Assembly: GCF_031656915.1 (NCBI RefSeq)
Contig: NZ_CP134227.1
Coordinates: forward strand, 3,286,001-3,350,000
DNA from: Nocardioides marmorisolisilvae
GTDB taxonomy: Bacteria > Actinomycetota > Actinomycetes > Propionibacteriales > Nocardioidaceae
Direction: 5' to 3'
DNA length: 64,000 nucleotides
Under the pieces are notes generated by a model, which ran no database searches, was not told the origin of the DNA, and was given only the letters and a program-made list of their open reading frames with translations. Below are positions 47,592-57,094 of the stretch, in pieces. Each line of letters starts with the position of its first letter. Within the stretch, counting starts at the first letter, position 1. Position numbers and translations under genes: made by a program.

Positions 47592-49719
47592 TCAGCGTCT
47601 CCTGGAGGTCCCGCAACGGCTCGTCCGGGGCAGTGGGGTCGGAGCGGATCCACTCGCCGTCGGCGCTCAGCTGCCAGGCGGCCGTTCCCGGGTCGAAGGC
47701 CAGGTCGAGCATGCGTCCCACCTGCGCGACGGTCTCCTCGGTGGGCAGCCTGACCAGCACCTCCACGCGTCGGTCGAGGTTGCGGTGCATCAGGTCGGCC
47801 GAGCCGAGGTAGGCCGAGGGCTCGCCGCCGTTCTCGAACCAGAACACCCTGCTGTGCTCGAGGTAGCGGCCGAGCACCGAGCGCACCTCGATGCGGTCGG
47901 AGAGGCCGGAGACCCCCGGGCGAACGGCACAGATCCCGCGGATCAGCAGCTGTACGGCGACTCCGGCGCGTGAGGCTCGGTAGAGCTCGTCGCAGATCGC
48001 CTCGTCGACGATGGAGTTGGCCTTGATCCGGATCCGCGCCGGTCGACCTGCCTCGTGGTGGGCGACCTCGGCGCGGATCAGCTCGATCAGGCCGGTGCGC
48101 ACGGAGTCCGGCGCCACCATGATCTGGTCGTAGGAGGCCTTGCGGGAGTAGCCCGACAGGTTGTTGAACAGGTGTGCGACGTCCTCGCCGATGGTCTCGT
48201 CGGTGGTCAGCAGGCCGAAGTCCTCATACATCCGGGCGGTCTTCGGGTTGTAGTTGCCGGTGCCGATGTGGGTGTAGCGACGGATCCCTTGCCCGGACTC
48301 GGCCTCGTCGCGCACCACCATGGCCAGCTTGGCGTGGGTCTTCAGCCCGACCAGTCCGTAGACGACGTGGCAGCCGGCCTGCTCCAGCTTGCGGGCCCAG
48401 CGGATGTTGGCCTGCTCGTCGAAGCGGGCCTTGATCTCGACGATCACCAGCACCTGCTTGCCGGCCTCCGCGGCGTCGACCAGGGCGTCGATGACCGGAG
48501 AGTCCCCGGAGGTGCGGTAGAGCGTCTGCTTGATCGCCAGCACCTGGGGATCGGCGGCGGCCTGCTCGAGGAACCGTTGGACCGAGGTGCTGAACGAGTC
48601 GTAGGGATGGTGCAGGAGAACGTCGGAGCGTTGCAGCGCCTTGAACACGTCGACAGGGGAGGCTGACTCGACCGGGGCCAGGGCGGGGTGGGTCGCGGGC
48701 ACGAACGCGTCGTACTTCAGGTCCTCCCGGTCGAGGTCGGCGATGTCGTGCAGGCCGCGCAGGTCCAGTGGCCCGGGCAGCCGCACCACCTCGTCCGTGG
48801 TGATGCCCAGCTCGGAGACCAGCAGCGCCAGCACGTGCTCGTCGACCGACTCCTCGACCTCGAGCCGCACCGGCGGGCCGAACCGGCGTCGGGACAGCTC
48901 CTTCTCCAGGGCAGCCAGGAGGTTCTCGGCGTCGTCCTCCTCGACCTCGAGGTCCTCGTTGCGGGTCACCCGGAACGTGTGCACCCCGAGCACGTCCATG
49001 CCCGGGAAGAGCCGCTTGAGGTGCTCTCCGATGACATCCTCGAGCGGGACGAAGCGCTGGTTGCCGAGAGCCACGAAGCGGTCGAAGATCTGCGGCACCT
49101 TGACGCGCGCGAAGTGCTCCTTGCCGGTCTCCGGGTTGCGCACCAGCACGGCCAGGTTCAGCGACAGCCCGGAGATGTAGGGGAACGGGTGCGCGGGGTC
49201 GACGGCGAGCGGGGTGAGCACCGGGAAGACCCGCTCCTTGAACAGCCGCTTGCAGAACTTCTGCTCGTCCCTGTCCAGGTCGTCCCAGCGGACCAGCTCG
49301 ATGCCCTGCTCGCGCAGCGCCGGGATGATCGCGTCCCGGAAGGTCGAGGCATGCCGCGTCATCAGGTCGGCGCTGACCGACCAGATCCGCTCGAGCACCT
49401 CACGCGGCATCAGCCCAGACGCGGCTCGTACGGCGACGCCCGCGGCGATCCGGCGCTTGAGCCCAGCGACGCGGACCATGAAGAACTCGTCGAGGTTGCT
49501 GGCGAAGATCGCGAGGAACCGGACCCGTTCGAGCAGCGGCAGGCTCTCGTCCTCGGCGAGCTCGAGCACCCGCTGGTTGAAGTGCAGCCAGGACAGCTCA
49601 CGATCCAGGAACCGGTCCTCGAAGCCGGCGGCATCCAGGTCGTCGTCGGTCTCATCGAGCTTCGGCTCGTACGGCGGCTCCACGTCGAACGTGTCCGCGG
49701 CCACAGCGGCGCTGCTCAC
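47566..49719 (-). CDS. ppk1: Polyphosphate kinase 1
   Basis: The 717-residue enzyme makes polyphosphate from ATP. All PPK1 blocks are visible: [50 protein letters not shown] at the N-terminus, [37 protein letters not shown] in the form [13 protein letters not shown], and [22 protein letters not shown] with the phosphorylated His. The GTG at 49,719 follows GGGAG. The open frame continues far upstream but that part is antisense to other genes. It clusters with pit/DUF47 and MutT1-like genes. Confidence 0.95.
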   Translation of the reverse strand: MSSAAVAADTFDVEPPYEPKLDETDDDLDAAGFEDRFLDRELSWLHFNQRVLELAEDESLPLLERVRFLAIFASNLDEFFMVRVAGLKRRIAAGVAVRAASGLMPREVLERIWSVSADLMTRHASTFRDAIIPALREQGIELVRWDDLDRDEQKFCKRLFKERVFPVLTPLAVDPAHPFPYISGLSLNLAVLVRNPETGKEHFARVKVPQIFDRFVALGNQRFVPLEDVIGEHLKRLFPGMDVLGVHTFRVTRNEDLEVEEDDAENLLAALEKELSRRRFGPPVRLEVEESVDEHVLALLVSELGITTDEVVRLPGPLDLRGLHDIADLDREDLKYDAFVPATHPALAPVESASPVDVFKALQRSDVLLHHPYDSFSTSVQRFLEQAAADPQVLAIKQTLYRTSGDSPVIDALVDAAEAGKQVLVIVEIKARFDEQANIRWARKLEQAGCHVVYGLVGLKTHAKLAMVVRDEAESGQGIRRYTHIGTGNYNPKTARMYEDFGLLTTDETIGEDVAHLFNNLSGYSRKASYDQIMVAPDSVRTGLIELIRAEVAHHEAGRPARIRIKANSIVDEAICDELYRASRAGVAVQLLIRGICAVRPGVSGLSDRIEVRSVLGRYLEHSRVFWFENGGEPSAYLGSADLMHRNLDRRVEVLVRLPTEETVAQVGRMLDLAFDPGTAAWQLSADGEWIRSDPTAPDEPLRDLQETLINLHRRRR

Positions 49720-49824
49720 GACGCTCCCATCCCACGGAGCCGGTGCGGCGCACCCGGGCGGCGGTAGTCCATGTGGCCAGTCTGACACTGCGCGGTGGAG
49801 GGGGATTGAACTACGTTCAACTCC

Positions 49825-50886
49825 ATGACCCATCGACGAGAGCTGTTCGAGGCCGCCGTACTCAAGGGCCTGCTTGCACTGCCCACCCCGGCGCAGAAGG
49901 TGCTGGCCGGCCGGCCGGTAGTCCGGGACGGGCAGCGCCTGTCCACCGAGATGCAGCTGATGCTGCGGTTGCAGCGGCTGGCGCGGGTGCCAGCCCTGGA
50001 GGACCTGCCCTGGGAGCAGGGACGTGCGGAGCTGGCGCGGCAGGCCAGGATGGTCGGCGGCCGGCAACCGATCGGCTCGGTGCGCGACCTGACGATCGAG
50101 GGACCGGGCGGCCCGCTGCCGCTGCGGCTCTACACCCCCGCCAGCGCTCTCAGGAGCGCCCGCGTCCCCACGATGTTGTTCCTCCACGGTGGCGGCATGG
50201 TCCACGGTGGCGGTCACGCCGCCCACGAGCAGGCGTGTCGTCACCTCGCCGAGCACTCCGGCGTACAGCTGCTCAGCGTCGACTACCGGCTGGCCCCCGA
50301 GCACCCGTTCCCGGCCGCGGTCGAGGACTGCCTCGCGGCGTACGCGTGGCTCGTCGAGCATGCCGCCGAGGTGGACGCGGACCCGGATCGGCTGGCGGTC
50401 GGTGGCGACTCGGCCGGCGGCTACCTCTCGGCCACCACGGCCATCCAGGCCGCCGAGAGGGGCCTGCCGATGGCCTTCCAGTTGTTGATCTACCCCTGCA
50501 CGGACTTCGTGGACGGCACCGCCAGCCAGCGGATGTTCAGCGAGCGGTTCTTCCTGACAAAGGCGTTCATCGACCTGGCGTCCGGGGCGTTCTTCCCCGA
50601 CGAGGCGGCCCGGCGCGACTCGCTGGGCTCGGTGGGGTTGCGTGACTCGTTTCCCGCCGGCCTGGCCCCGGCGTACGTCGTGACCGCCGGCTTCGACCCG
50701 CTGCGCGACGAGGGCGAGGCGTACGCACGCCTGCTCGCCGAGCACGGGGTCGAGGTCGAGGCCAAGCGGTATCCCTCGATGATCCACGGCTTCTTCAACA
50801 TCGTCGGCGTCGGCCGCGAGGCGTCGTCGTACAACGTCGAGATCGCGGAGCTGCTCGGTCAGCGGCTGGGCGGCGGACTCGGCTAG
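49825..50886 (+). CDS. Alpha/beta hydrolase, HSL-type esterase
   Basis: The 353-residue enzyme has the hormone-sensitive-lipase signature [10 protein letters not shown] (oxyanion hole) and [10 protein letters not shown] with the catalytic Ser. The later Asp lies in [15 protein letters not shown], and the catalytic His in [29 protein letters not shown] is typical. It hydrolyses short-chain esters; the natural substrate is unknown. It is divergent from ppk1. Confidence 0.88.
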   Translation: MTHRRELFEAAVLKGLLALPTPAQKVLAGRPVVRDGQRLSTEMQLMLRLQRLARVPALEDLPWEQGRAELARQARMVGGRQPIGSVRDLTIEGPGGPLPLRLYTPASALRSARVPTMLFLHGGGMVHGGGHAAHEQACRHLAEHSGVQLLSVDYRLAPEHPFPAAVEDCLAAYAWLVEHAAEVDADPDRLAVGGDSAGGYLSATTAIQAAERGLPMAFQLLIYPCTDFVDGTASQRMFSERFFLTKAFIDLASGAFFPDEAARRDSLGSVGLRDSFPAGLAPAYVVTAGFDPLRDEGEAYARLLAEHGVEVEAKRYPSMIHGFFNIVGVGREASSYNVEIAELLGQRLGGGLG

Positions 50887-50928
50887 TGTTCGGCCCCGAA
50901 GACACCGCCACGAGCAGCCGGAGGATGC

Positions 50929-51813
50929 ATGGAGCACAACCCGGACCGGCTCTACCGTGGGCCCTTGGGCGTGGTGCTCGAGCCGTTCGTCCGCGCCGTC
51001 CGCGGACACGGTCTCACCCGGCGGCACCGGCTCGTCTGGTGGGCACATCGCGCTGTCTGGCGGCTGACCCGCAGCAACAGGGTGCGGCTCGACGGCTTCG
51101 AGCTCGAGGTCGACCTGCACGACTCGCTCCAGCTCGCCCGCGGCTCCTACGAGCCTGAGGAAGTCGCTTGGTACAAGGAGCACGTCAAGCCGGGTGACCG
51201 GGTGCTCGAGCTCGGTGCCAACATCGGCTACTTCACCTGCCTCTATGCCCGGCTGGTCGGCCCTGATGGTCGGGTGGTCGCCTACGAGCCCGACCCCAGA
51301 CTGCATGCGATCTGTCAGCGCAATCTGGTCACGAACGGCTTCGCCGACCGGGCCGAGGTGCGCATGTGTGCCGTGTCCGACCACCCCGGTAGGGCAACGT
51401 TCTTCCGCGCCGGCCGCAACTATGGCAACAACAGCCTGGTTCGTGACGACGCGGATGCGCTCGGCGGGACCAGCTTCGAGGTCGAGCTGGTGCGGCTCGA
51501 CGACGATCTCGCCGATCTCGCCAAGCCGTTCGACTTCGTGAAGATGGACATCCAGGGAGCCGAGTCCCACGCGCTGTCGGGCATGCAGGCGATCCTGCGG
51601 GATCGGCCGCCGAGGCTGATGCTGCTGGAGTTCTGGCCCAAGGGTCTGGTCGGTATGGGGCGGGACCCGCGCGACTACCTCGACCAGCTCGCCGGCGCCG
51701 GCTACCGGGTCTCGGAGCTCGGCTCCGAGGGTCCCGTCGATGTCGACTCCCTGCTGCGCCGACTGACCCCGGAGAACAGGGGATGGACCAGCCTGGTCTG
51801 TGCCCGCGACTGA
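50929..51813 (+). CDS. FkbM-family methyltransferase
   Basis: The 294-residue protein has the SAM-binding motif [32 protein letters not shown] and the FkbM blocks [34 protein letters not shown] and LLEFWPKGL. FkbM enzymes O-methylate polyketides or, more often, sugars of surface glycans. Nearby flippase and glycan genes favour the latter. A second family member is at 62,692. Confidence 0.85.
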   Translation: MEHNPDRLYRGPLGVVLEPFVRAVRGHGLTRRHRLVWWAHRAVWRLTRSNRVRLDGFELEVDLHDSLQLARGSYEPEEVAWYKEHVKPGDRVLELGANIGYFTCLYARLVGPDGRVVAYEPDPRLHAICQRNLVTNGFADRAEVRMCAVSDHPGRATFFRAGRNYGNNSLVRDDADALGGTSFEVELVRLDDDLADLAKPFDFVKMDIQGAESHALSGMQAILRDRPPRLMLLEFWPKGLVGMGRDPRDYLDQLAGAGYRVSELGSEGPVDVDSLLRRLTPENRGWTSLVCARD

Positions 51814-51819
51814 GTGTGC

Positions 51820-52875
51820 TCAGCCGCCGACCGGCCCGCGGTACTGCACCTCGGTGCGCAGGTCGCGGAAGCCGAGCCCCCGGTAGAGCGCGACGGCGGG
51901 ATCGTTGTCGCCGTCGACATAGAGGATCACTCGGTCCACCCCGGTGGTCGCCAGGTGCCGCAGGCCGGCGACCGTCAGGAGCTTGCCGAGACCCCGCCCC
52001 GCCGCTTTGGGGTTGACCGCGACCACGTAGACCTCGCCGAACGGTGGCTGCTCGTCGATGTGGACCTTGGTCCAGTGGAACCCCAGCAGCGCGTCGTCCT
52101 CGTCCTTGGCCAGGATCAGCCCGGCTGGGTCGAACCATGGCTCGGTGGTGCGCTCACGGAAGTCCTCCTGGGTGAGCTCGCCCTGCTCGGGGTGGTGGGC
52201 GAACGCGGTGGCGTTGACGTCGAGCACCGCGGCCCCGTCGTCCGGCCGGTACGTCGTCAGCCGCACGCCGTCGGGAGGGGCCAGTTGCGTCAGCGGCTCG
52301 CTGGTGGGGCGCTCCATCACCAGCAGCTCGCGCTCGCGGGGGATGGCATGTGCCTGCGCGATCCGGGCGGCCGCGGGGTGGTCGGCGTGCGACCAGGCCT
52401 CGACGCGCTGGAGGTCGGCCAAGGCGGCGGTCGCGAGCGCGCTCCCGATGCCAGCGCGCCGCTCATCGGGGTGGACGGCGAGGTCCAGATCCTCCCCGCG
52501 CAGCAGCGCGAACCCCAGCACCCCGCCCCCGGTCCCTGAGCTTGTCGAAGGGCCTCGTTCGGTCCCTGAGCTTGTCGAAGGGCCTGGTCTTGGTTCGGTC
52601 CCTGAGCTTGGTTCGGTCCCTGAGCTTGTCGAAAGGCCTGGTCTTGGTTCGGTCCCTGAGCTTGGTTCGGTCCCTGAGCTTGTCGAAGGGCGCGCGACCC
52701 AGAGCCGGGCAGCGGCGAGCCCGCGGTGCTTCAGCTCCAGGCAGGTCTGCTCGTTGAGTGTGGTCACCCCGTCGGCCAGGTCGCAGGCCTCTGCGACCCG
52801 ACGTACGTCGGCGGCGACGCCGGATCCGGACGCGGGGTCGTAGTCGGTCGGGGCGATCTCTACGAGCTCGGGCAT
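51820..52875 (-). CDS. mshD: Mycothiol synthase with internal repeat insertion
   Basis: The protein acetylates Cys-GlcN-Ins to mycothiol with two tandem GNAT domains. The second is canonical (VVAVNPKAAGRGLGKLLTVAGLRHL and VILYVDGDNDPAVALYRGLGF). The N-terminal domain keeps VHPDERRAGIGSALATAAL. Between ARLWVARP and VLGFALL lie about 53 low-complexity residues (STSSGTEPSSGTEPRPG repeats, residues 62-117), encoded by the repeat array at 52,531-52,690. At 351 residues it is longer than the usual 290-315. It is adjacent to glnR, as in mycobacteria. Confidence 0.9.
   Translation of the reverse strand: MPELVEIAPTDYDPASGSGVAADVRRVAEACDLADGVTTLNEQTCLELKHRGLAAARLWVARPSTSSGTEPSSGTEPRPGLSTSSGTEPSSGTEPRPGPSTSSGTERGPSTSSGTGGGVLGFALLRGEDLDLAVHPDERRAGIGSALATAALADLQRVEAWSHADHPAAARIAQAHAIPRERELLVMERPTSEPLTQLAPPDGVRLTTYRPDDGAAVLDVNATAFAHHPEQGELTQEDFRERTTEPWFDPAGLILAKDEDDALLGFHWTKVHIDEQPPFGEVYVVAVNPKAAGRGLGKLLTVAGLRHLATTGVDRVILYVDGDNDPAVALYRGLGFRDLRTEVQYRGPVGG
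52531..52690 (+). repeat. REP-like array inserted in frame in mshD
   Basis: Four full 22-bp copies, whose core is CCTGAGCTTGTCGAAGG, begin at 52,531, 52,561, 52,615 and 52,669. Two 14-bp truncated copies begin at 52,597 and 52,651. The unit contains TTCGACAAGCTCAGG on the minus strand, a repeat I know as an abundant intergenic REP-type element in Nocardioides and related genera. Spacing is irregular. The 160-bp array is open in the mshD frame. Confidence 0.88.
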
Positions 52876-52894
52876 ACCGCGCAGGCTATCGGCC

Positions 52895-53605
52895 TCAGTG
52901 GACCGGAGCATTCTCGCGAGCCGTCTCCTTCGGTGGGAGCACGAAGCGGTAGCCGACGTTGCGGACGGTGCCGATCAGCGCCTCGTTCTCCGGCCCGAGC
53001 TTCGCGCGCAGCCGGCGCACGTGCACGTCGACGGTGCGGGTGCCGCCGAAGTAGTCGTAGCCCCAGACCTCCTGGAGCAGCTGGTCGCGGGTGAAGACCC
53101 GGCCGGGATGCTGGGCGAGGTACTTCAGGAGTTCGAACTCCTTGAACGTCAGGTCCAGCACGCGACCGCCCAGCTTCGCGGTGTACGCCGCCTCGTCGAT
53201 GACGACCTCCCCGGAGCGGATCAGGTGGTCCTCGTCGCCGTCGTCGTGGCGCGAGGCGAAGCGGTCGAGGGCGACCCGGATGCGCGCGTCGATCTCGACC
53301 GGCCCGGCGGTGTCCAAGACGAGGTCGTCCATGCCCCAGTCCGCGGCCACAACGGCGAGGCCGCCCTCGGTGACGATCAACAGCACCGGCTGCTCCGAGC
53401 CCGTGGTGCGGATCAACCGGCAGAGGTCGCGGGCGTGAGCGAGCTCGCGACGCCCATCGACCAGGACGATGTCGCAGTCAGGCGCCTCGAGCAGCGCGCT
53501 TCCCTCGGCGGGCAGGATCCGCACCTGATGGTTGAGCAGAGCGAGTCCGGGCAGCACAGCGGCGGACGGCTGCGTCGTACTGGTCAGCAGCAGCAGCGTA
53601 CTCAT
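52895..53605 (-). CDS. glnR: Orphan OmpR-type regulator GlnR
   Basis: The 236-residue protein has the atypical receiver of GlnR ([32 protein letters not shown], then [23 protein letters not shown] with Asp50) and a winged-helix DNA-binding domain ([55 protein letters not shown]). It regulates nitrogen genes in actinobacteria as a phosphorylation-independent dimer. GGGAGG precedes the ATG. It is next to mshD and divergent from a MoaD-like gene, the known actinobacterial order. Confidence 0.93.
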   Translation of the reverse strand: MSTLLLLTSTTQPSAAVLPGLALLNHQVRILPAEGSALLEAPDCDIVLVDGRRELAHARDLCRLIRTTGSEQPVLLIVTEGGLAVVAADWGMDDLVLDTAGPVEIDARIRVALDRFASRHDDGDEDHLIRSGEVVIDEAAYTAKLGGRVLDLTFKEFELLKYLAQHPGRVFTRDQLLQEVWGYDYFGGTRTVDVHVRRLRAKLGPENEALIGTVRNVGYRFVLPPKETARENAPVH

Positions 53606-53666
53606 CGCACCTCCCGGCACGGTCAAAGCGGCGGAGGCGCCTCGGACCACTGGCAGAATATCGGAG

Positions 53667-53966
53667 GTGACCACCGACCACGGCTCGAGCCATTCACCTG
53701 ACGGACAGGTGACCCTGCGCTACTGGGCCTCGCTGCGTGCCGCTGCGGGCGTCGACGAGGACACCGTCGAGGTCTCCGGCCCGACCAGCCTCGCCGACCT
53801 GACCGGCCGGGCCCGCAGGCTGCACGACTCTGGACGCTTCGCCGACGTCCTGGGGACCTGCTCAGTGCTGGTGGGTGATCGTCCGGCCAACACCGAGAAC
53901 CCCGAGTCCGTCCTGGTGCCACCCGGATCCACGGTGGAGTTCCTGCCTCCGTTCGCGGGGGGCTGA
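53667..53966 (+). CDS. MoaD/ThiS-family sulfur carrier protein
   Basis: The 99-residue protein has a ubiquitin-like fold pattern ([25 protein letters not shown] ... [18 protein letters not shown]) and ends in the Gly-Gly that is thiocarboxylated. It could serve molybdopterin or another sulfur-transfer pathway; no partner enzyme is in the window. The GTG at 53,667 is a best guess; a GTG at 53,709 would shorten it to start at the first strand. Confidence 0.8.
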   Translation: MTTDHGSSHSPDGQVTLRYWASLRAAAGVDEDTVEVSGPTSLADLTGRARRLHDSGRFADVLGTCSVLVGDRPANTENPESVLVPPGSTVEFLPPFAGG

Positions 53967-54013
53967 GCCCGGCGATAAGGTGCCCGGGACCATCTGGGCC
54001 GCCGAGACGAGGG

Positions 54014-54607
54014 GTGCACTTGTTCGAACTGGTCAGGGCCGACCTGCGTGGCACCGTCGACGAGTTGCGCGTGACCGGATCGACCTTCTGGCTCAAGGTG
54101 CTGGCGAAGGCGCTCGTGACTCCTCAGACGCACGCCGTCCTCGTCTTCCGCCTCGGCTCGGCTCTCGCAAGCACTCCGTTGCGACCGTTGTCGTTCGTGC
54201 TGCGTTCGCTCGTGCTGGCCTGGTCGGGCGCCGAGATCCATCCCGACGCCACAGCCGGGCCGGGTCTGGTCCTGATCCACTCGGCCGGCGTCGTCATCGG
54301 TCCTGGAGTGGTGATCGGCAAGGACTGCAGGATCGGACAGGGAGTGACACTCGGCGAGCCGGGACGGGGGAGTCGCCCGGAGTCCTGGGGCTTTCCCACG
54401 GTCGGTGACCATGTGACCTTCGGAACGCACGCGGTCGTCCTCGGCCCGCGCCGCATCGGCGACGGATCCGTCATCGCCGCCAACGCCGTAGTCACACACG
54501 ATGTCCCGGCCGGCGCCGTCGTGGGCGGCGCACCGGCGCGGGTGATCCGCGAGGTCACGCTGGGGGAGATCCTGGGCCGCCCCGTCGATGGCCCGGCAGA
54601 TCGCTGA
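54014..54607 (+). CDS. Serine O-acetyltransferase-like hexapeptide protein
   Basis: The 197-residue protein has the left-handed beta-helix with hexapeptide turns (IHPDATAGPGLVLIHSAGVVIGPGVVIGKDCRIGQGVTLG). A CysE-type C-terminus follows (VTFGTHAVVLGPRRIGDGSVIAANAVVTHDVPAGAVVGGAPARVI). It may make O-acetylserine or acetylate a sugar; its place before the glycan genes favours the sugar role slightly. GTG start. Confidence 0.75.
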   Translation: MHLFELVRADLRGTVDELRVTGSTFWLKVLAKALVTPQTHAVLVFRLGSALASTPLRPLSFVLRSLVLAWSGAEIHPDATAGPGLVLIHSAGVVIGPGVVIGKDCRIGQGVTLGEPGRGSRPESWGFPTVGDHVTFGTHAVVLGPRRIGDGSVIAANAVVTHDVPAGAVVGGAPARVIREVTLGEILGRPVDGPADR

Positions 54608-54636
54608 GGCCCGGCCCGGGCTGGGCGGCCGAGCCG

Positions 54637-55599
54637 TCAGCGACCCGCGAGTCGCGCCCGCACGGTGTACGCCGCGTCGAGAGCGCGACGGCTCACCGCG
54701 ACCGGCGACGCGACCGCTTGGCGCTGCCGAGCGACGGCGCGGTCGAAGACCTGGGCCTCAAGGTCACGGAGATCGCTCGTGGCCGGCAGCACCCGGCCGG
54801 CAACCGCCTCCCAGACGCGCTGGTCGACCCGCGAGCGTGCCCACAGCAGCGAGCCTGCCTCATCGACCTCGGCGTCGACGTCGGGCCGGAGCCGACGCGG
54901 CATCCCGCGTGCCTCGTTGAGCCTGCGACTGGGGATCGTCGTCCCCAGCCATGTCGACAGGTTGGCCAGCATCTCCGGATCCTCGACCAGCCCGACGTAG
55001 TCGAAGCCCTCGAGCGCGCCGAGGATCGCCTCGACAAGCTCGTTGTCGTGCGCGGGGTCGATGAAGTCGGCATCGGGGATCAGGGCATGCGGCCACAGGA
55101 GCATCCGCGTCATCGCGTTGTCGGTGTGGGCTGCGACCGAGGGGTCTGCGAGATATTCCGCGAGCCGGCTGCGGGCGCGACGGATCCAGTCGCCGTACGG
55201 CCCCCAGTGCCGCAAGGTGAGCTCGGTGTGGGCCCGGGAGAAGAGCCAGGTCGAGAGCAGCCGTGCGCGGGGTGAACGGAGGACGGTGAAGTGTGGCGAC
55301 GTGGGATAGCGGGCCCTCGTGGTCGACGGCGAGAAGTGGCCCGCCACGAGGTCAGCGGCCGCAGGCAGCTGGTCGGGCGCGAGGATCACCCGAGCGGTGG
55401 GAATCGCGTGCATCGTCGCGAAGTCGCGGAAGGAGCCGAAGCCGGATCGGTCGACGCCGATGAAGGCTGCGGCGGGGTCGAGCGCCTCCACCAGCCCACT
55501 GACGAGCGAGGTCCCGGCGGTCTTCGGCAGGTGGATGAACACCAGCGGCGATCCAGGGCCGAAGGCCGGGGCTGACTGAGTCAAGTGATCTCCCGTCAC
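54637..55599 (-). CDS. Sulfotransferase-family protein
   Basis: The 320-residue protein opens with VFIHLPKTAGTSLV, the 5'-phosphosulfate-binding loop (KTAGTS), and has FTVLRSPRARLLSTWLF as the 3'-phosphate-binding block. These motifs mark PAPS-dependent carbohydrate sulfotransferases. In this cluster it would sulfate an extracellular glycan or lipid. It is divergent from the acetyltransferase at 55,743. Confidence 0.82.
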   Translation of the reverse strand: MTGDHLTQSAPAFGPGSPLVFIHLPKTAGTSLVSGLVEALDPAAAFIGVDRSGFGSFRDFATMHAIPTARVILAPDQLPAAADLVAGHFSPSTTRARYPTSPHFTVLRSPRARLLSTWLFSRAHTELTLRHWGPYGDWIRRARSRLAEYLADPSVAAHTDNAMTRMLLWPHALIPDADFIDPAHDNELVEAILGALEGFDYVGLVEDPEMLANLSTWLGTTIPSRRLNEARGMPRRLRPDVDAEVDEAGSLLWARSRVDQRVWEAVAGRVLPATSDLRDLEAQVFDRAVARQRQAVASPVAVSRRALDAAYTVRARLAGR

Positions 55600-55742
55600 G
55601 TGTTCTTCGGCGAGGCAGTGCTTCGCGGCGTCGGCCGTGCCCGAGTGCCCGAGAGTCTATCCGTCGAGCCGCCCTCGGGAGAGTCCCACCTTCGCTATTA
55701 TCGCGACCTGCGGCAGCTCTGCCGCCGTAGTGAAGGCAGGTC

Positions 55743-56438
55743 ATGCTCCACACCATCGCCAACTTTCTTCGTCGGCTCCGCTACCTGCTCAGGCTTGCTG
55801 CGACGGGGCTCGTGGTCAGTCCACATCGGGCCGAGCTCAACCGGCTCATCAGAGCCGGAAGGGTGGAGATCGGCGAGCACAGCCGGAGCTACGCCGTCCC
55901 TACTGTCGTCACATTCATGCACGACGACACGCGACTGACCATCGGCGACTACTGCTCGCTGAGCGCTGACGCGAAGATCTACCTCGGCGGCAGGCACTCG
56001 CTGACAAGTGTCACGACCTATCCGCACCGGATCCTGTTCCGGATGCCGGGTGCCGGCGAGGACGGCTTTCCCACGCCGACGGGCGACACCTTCATCGGGT
56101 CTGACGTCTGGCTCTGTCCGGGAGCGCAGGTCCTCAGCGGTGTCCGGATCGGGCACGGCGCGATCATCGGGGCGGGCAGTGTGGTGACCAAGGACGTGCC
56201 CGACTTCGGCATCGTCGGCGGCAACCCGGCAAAGCTGATCAGGCACCGTTTCAACGAGGAGCAGCGTGAGGCGCTGCTGGAGATCGCCTGGTGGGACTGG
56301 CCCGAAGACGAGGTGCGGCGAGCCGTGCCGCTGCTCGCGGGTGAGGACATCGACGAGTTCATCGCCTATGCACGCGAGCGCTTTCCGCACGGCGACGCCG
56401 GGGCCGATCAGTCGGAGCGTCGCACCCGGACGACGTAG
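55743..56438 (+). CDS. CatB/WbbJ-type xenobiotic or sugar acetyltransferase
   Basis: The 231-residue beta-helix protein has hexapeptide repeats (VEIGEHSRSYAVPTVVTFMHDDTRLTIGDYCSLSADAKIYLGG ... TFIGSDVWLCPGAQVLSGVRIGHGAIIGAGSVVTKDVPDFGIVGGNPAKLIR). It ends in the WWDWPEDEVRRAVPLL block of the CatB/Vat family. It probably acetylates sugar residues of the glycan. The 3' end overlaps the convergent methyltransferase by 31 bp. Confidence 0.82.
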   Translation: MLHTIANFLRRLRYLLRLAATGLVVSPHRAELNRLIRAGRVEIGEHSRSYAVPTVVTFMHDDTRLTIGDYCSLSADAKIYLGGRHSLTSVTTYPHRILFRMPGAGEDGFPTPTGDTFIGSDVWLCPGAQVLSGVRIGHGAIIGAGSVVTKDVPDFGIVGGNPAKLIRHRFNEEQREALLEIAWWDWPEDEVRRAVPLLAGEDIDEFIAYARERFPHGDAGADQSERRTRTT

Positions 56439-57094
56439 TCCACGGCGACCAGGCTGCCGAGACCGAGATGCTGGGCAGTGCGGGCCAGCCGCGGATGGCG
56501 ACCCCGGTCGGGGGTGACGACCTCCTCGAGCTCCAGCCCGGTGTGGGTCATCAGCTCGATCGCGGTCTCCTTGACGAAGAAGCGCAGGTGGGTGCGGTCG
56601 AGGATGCCCGAGTCCATCAGGTGCCACCTGTTGCGCAGGAACAGCCCGCCCGAGACGCGGTAGTGGCGGACGTTGGGGATGCTCGCCACGATCCGCCCCC
56701 CTGGGACCAGCGCGTGGTGCAGCGTCTCGATGACCCTCCACGGGTCGACGAGGTGCTCGAGGATGTCCAGGCACAGGATCGTCTGGAAGGGCCCGTGGCG
56801 CTCGATCACCGTGGCCAGGAAGCCTTGGTCCTCCAGGTCCCCGGACTCGTGGAAGTCCACCGAAGGATCGGCCAGGTCGGAGCTGATCCGGTCGACAGCG
56901 CCGACCCGTTCGGCGAGCCCGAGTGACCTGAAGTGTGCGGCGGTGGCCCCGGTGCCGCCGCCGACGTCGAGTAGGGTGCCACCGGCGGCGGGGACGTACG
57001 GCGCTACGTCCCGACGTACGTCGTCGTGGTAACCCGGCGGGAAGCTGTTCACCCCCCGACCGGCCGGCTGCCCCATGGAGGTCGTCTCGTTCAC
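56408..57094 (-). CDS. SAM-dependent methyltransferase of the glycan cluster
   Basis: The 228-residue class I enzyme has GTLLDVGGGTGATAAHFRSLG as the SAM site, TILCLDILEHLVDPWRVIETLHHALVPGG as motif III-IV and VASIPNVRHYRV. It is likely a sugar methyltransferase. The GTG at 57,094 overlaps the upstream methyltransferase stop (GTGA), so both are made from one mRNA. Confidence 0.82.
   Translation of the reverse strand: MNETTSMGQPAGRGVNSFPPGYHDDVRRDVAPYVPAAGGTLLDVGGGTGATAAHFRSLGLAERVGAVDRISSDLADPSVDFHESGDLEDQGFLATVIERHGPFQTILCLDILEHLVDPWRVIETLHHALVPGGRIVASIPNVRHYRVSGGLFLRNRWHLMDSGILDRTHLRFFVKETAIELMTHTGLELEEVVTPDRGRHPRLARTAQHLGLGSLVAVDYVVRVRRSD

Noticed and set aside
49720-51570. Upstream open extension of ppk1 giving a 1,334-residue fusion
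   Set aside because: The added 617 residues are antisense to the esterase and FkbM genes and carry no PPK sequence. A GTG with a ribosome binding site gives a normal-length PPK1.
51329-52138. Minus-strand frame spanning the FkbM gene end and mshD start region
   Set aside because: Arg/Pro-rich shadow; both strands are already explained by genes with conserved motifs.
52531-52690. Possible CRISPR array in mshD
   Set aside because: Spacers are short, partly made of repeat fragments, and irregular (0-32 bp), and the array is coding. It is a REP-type cluster.
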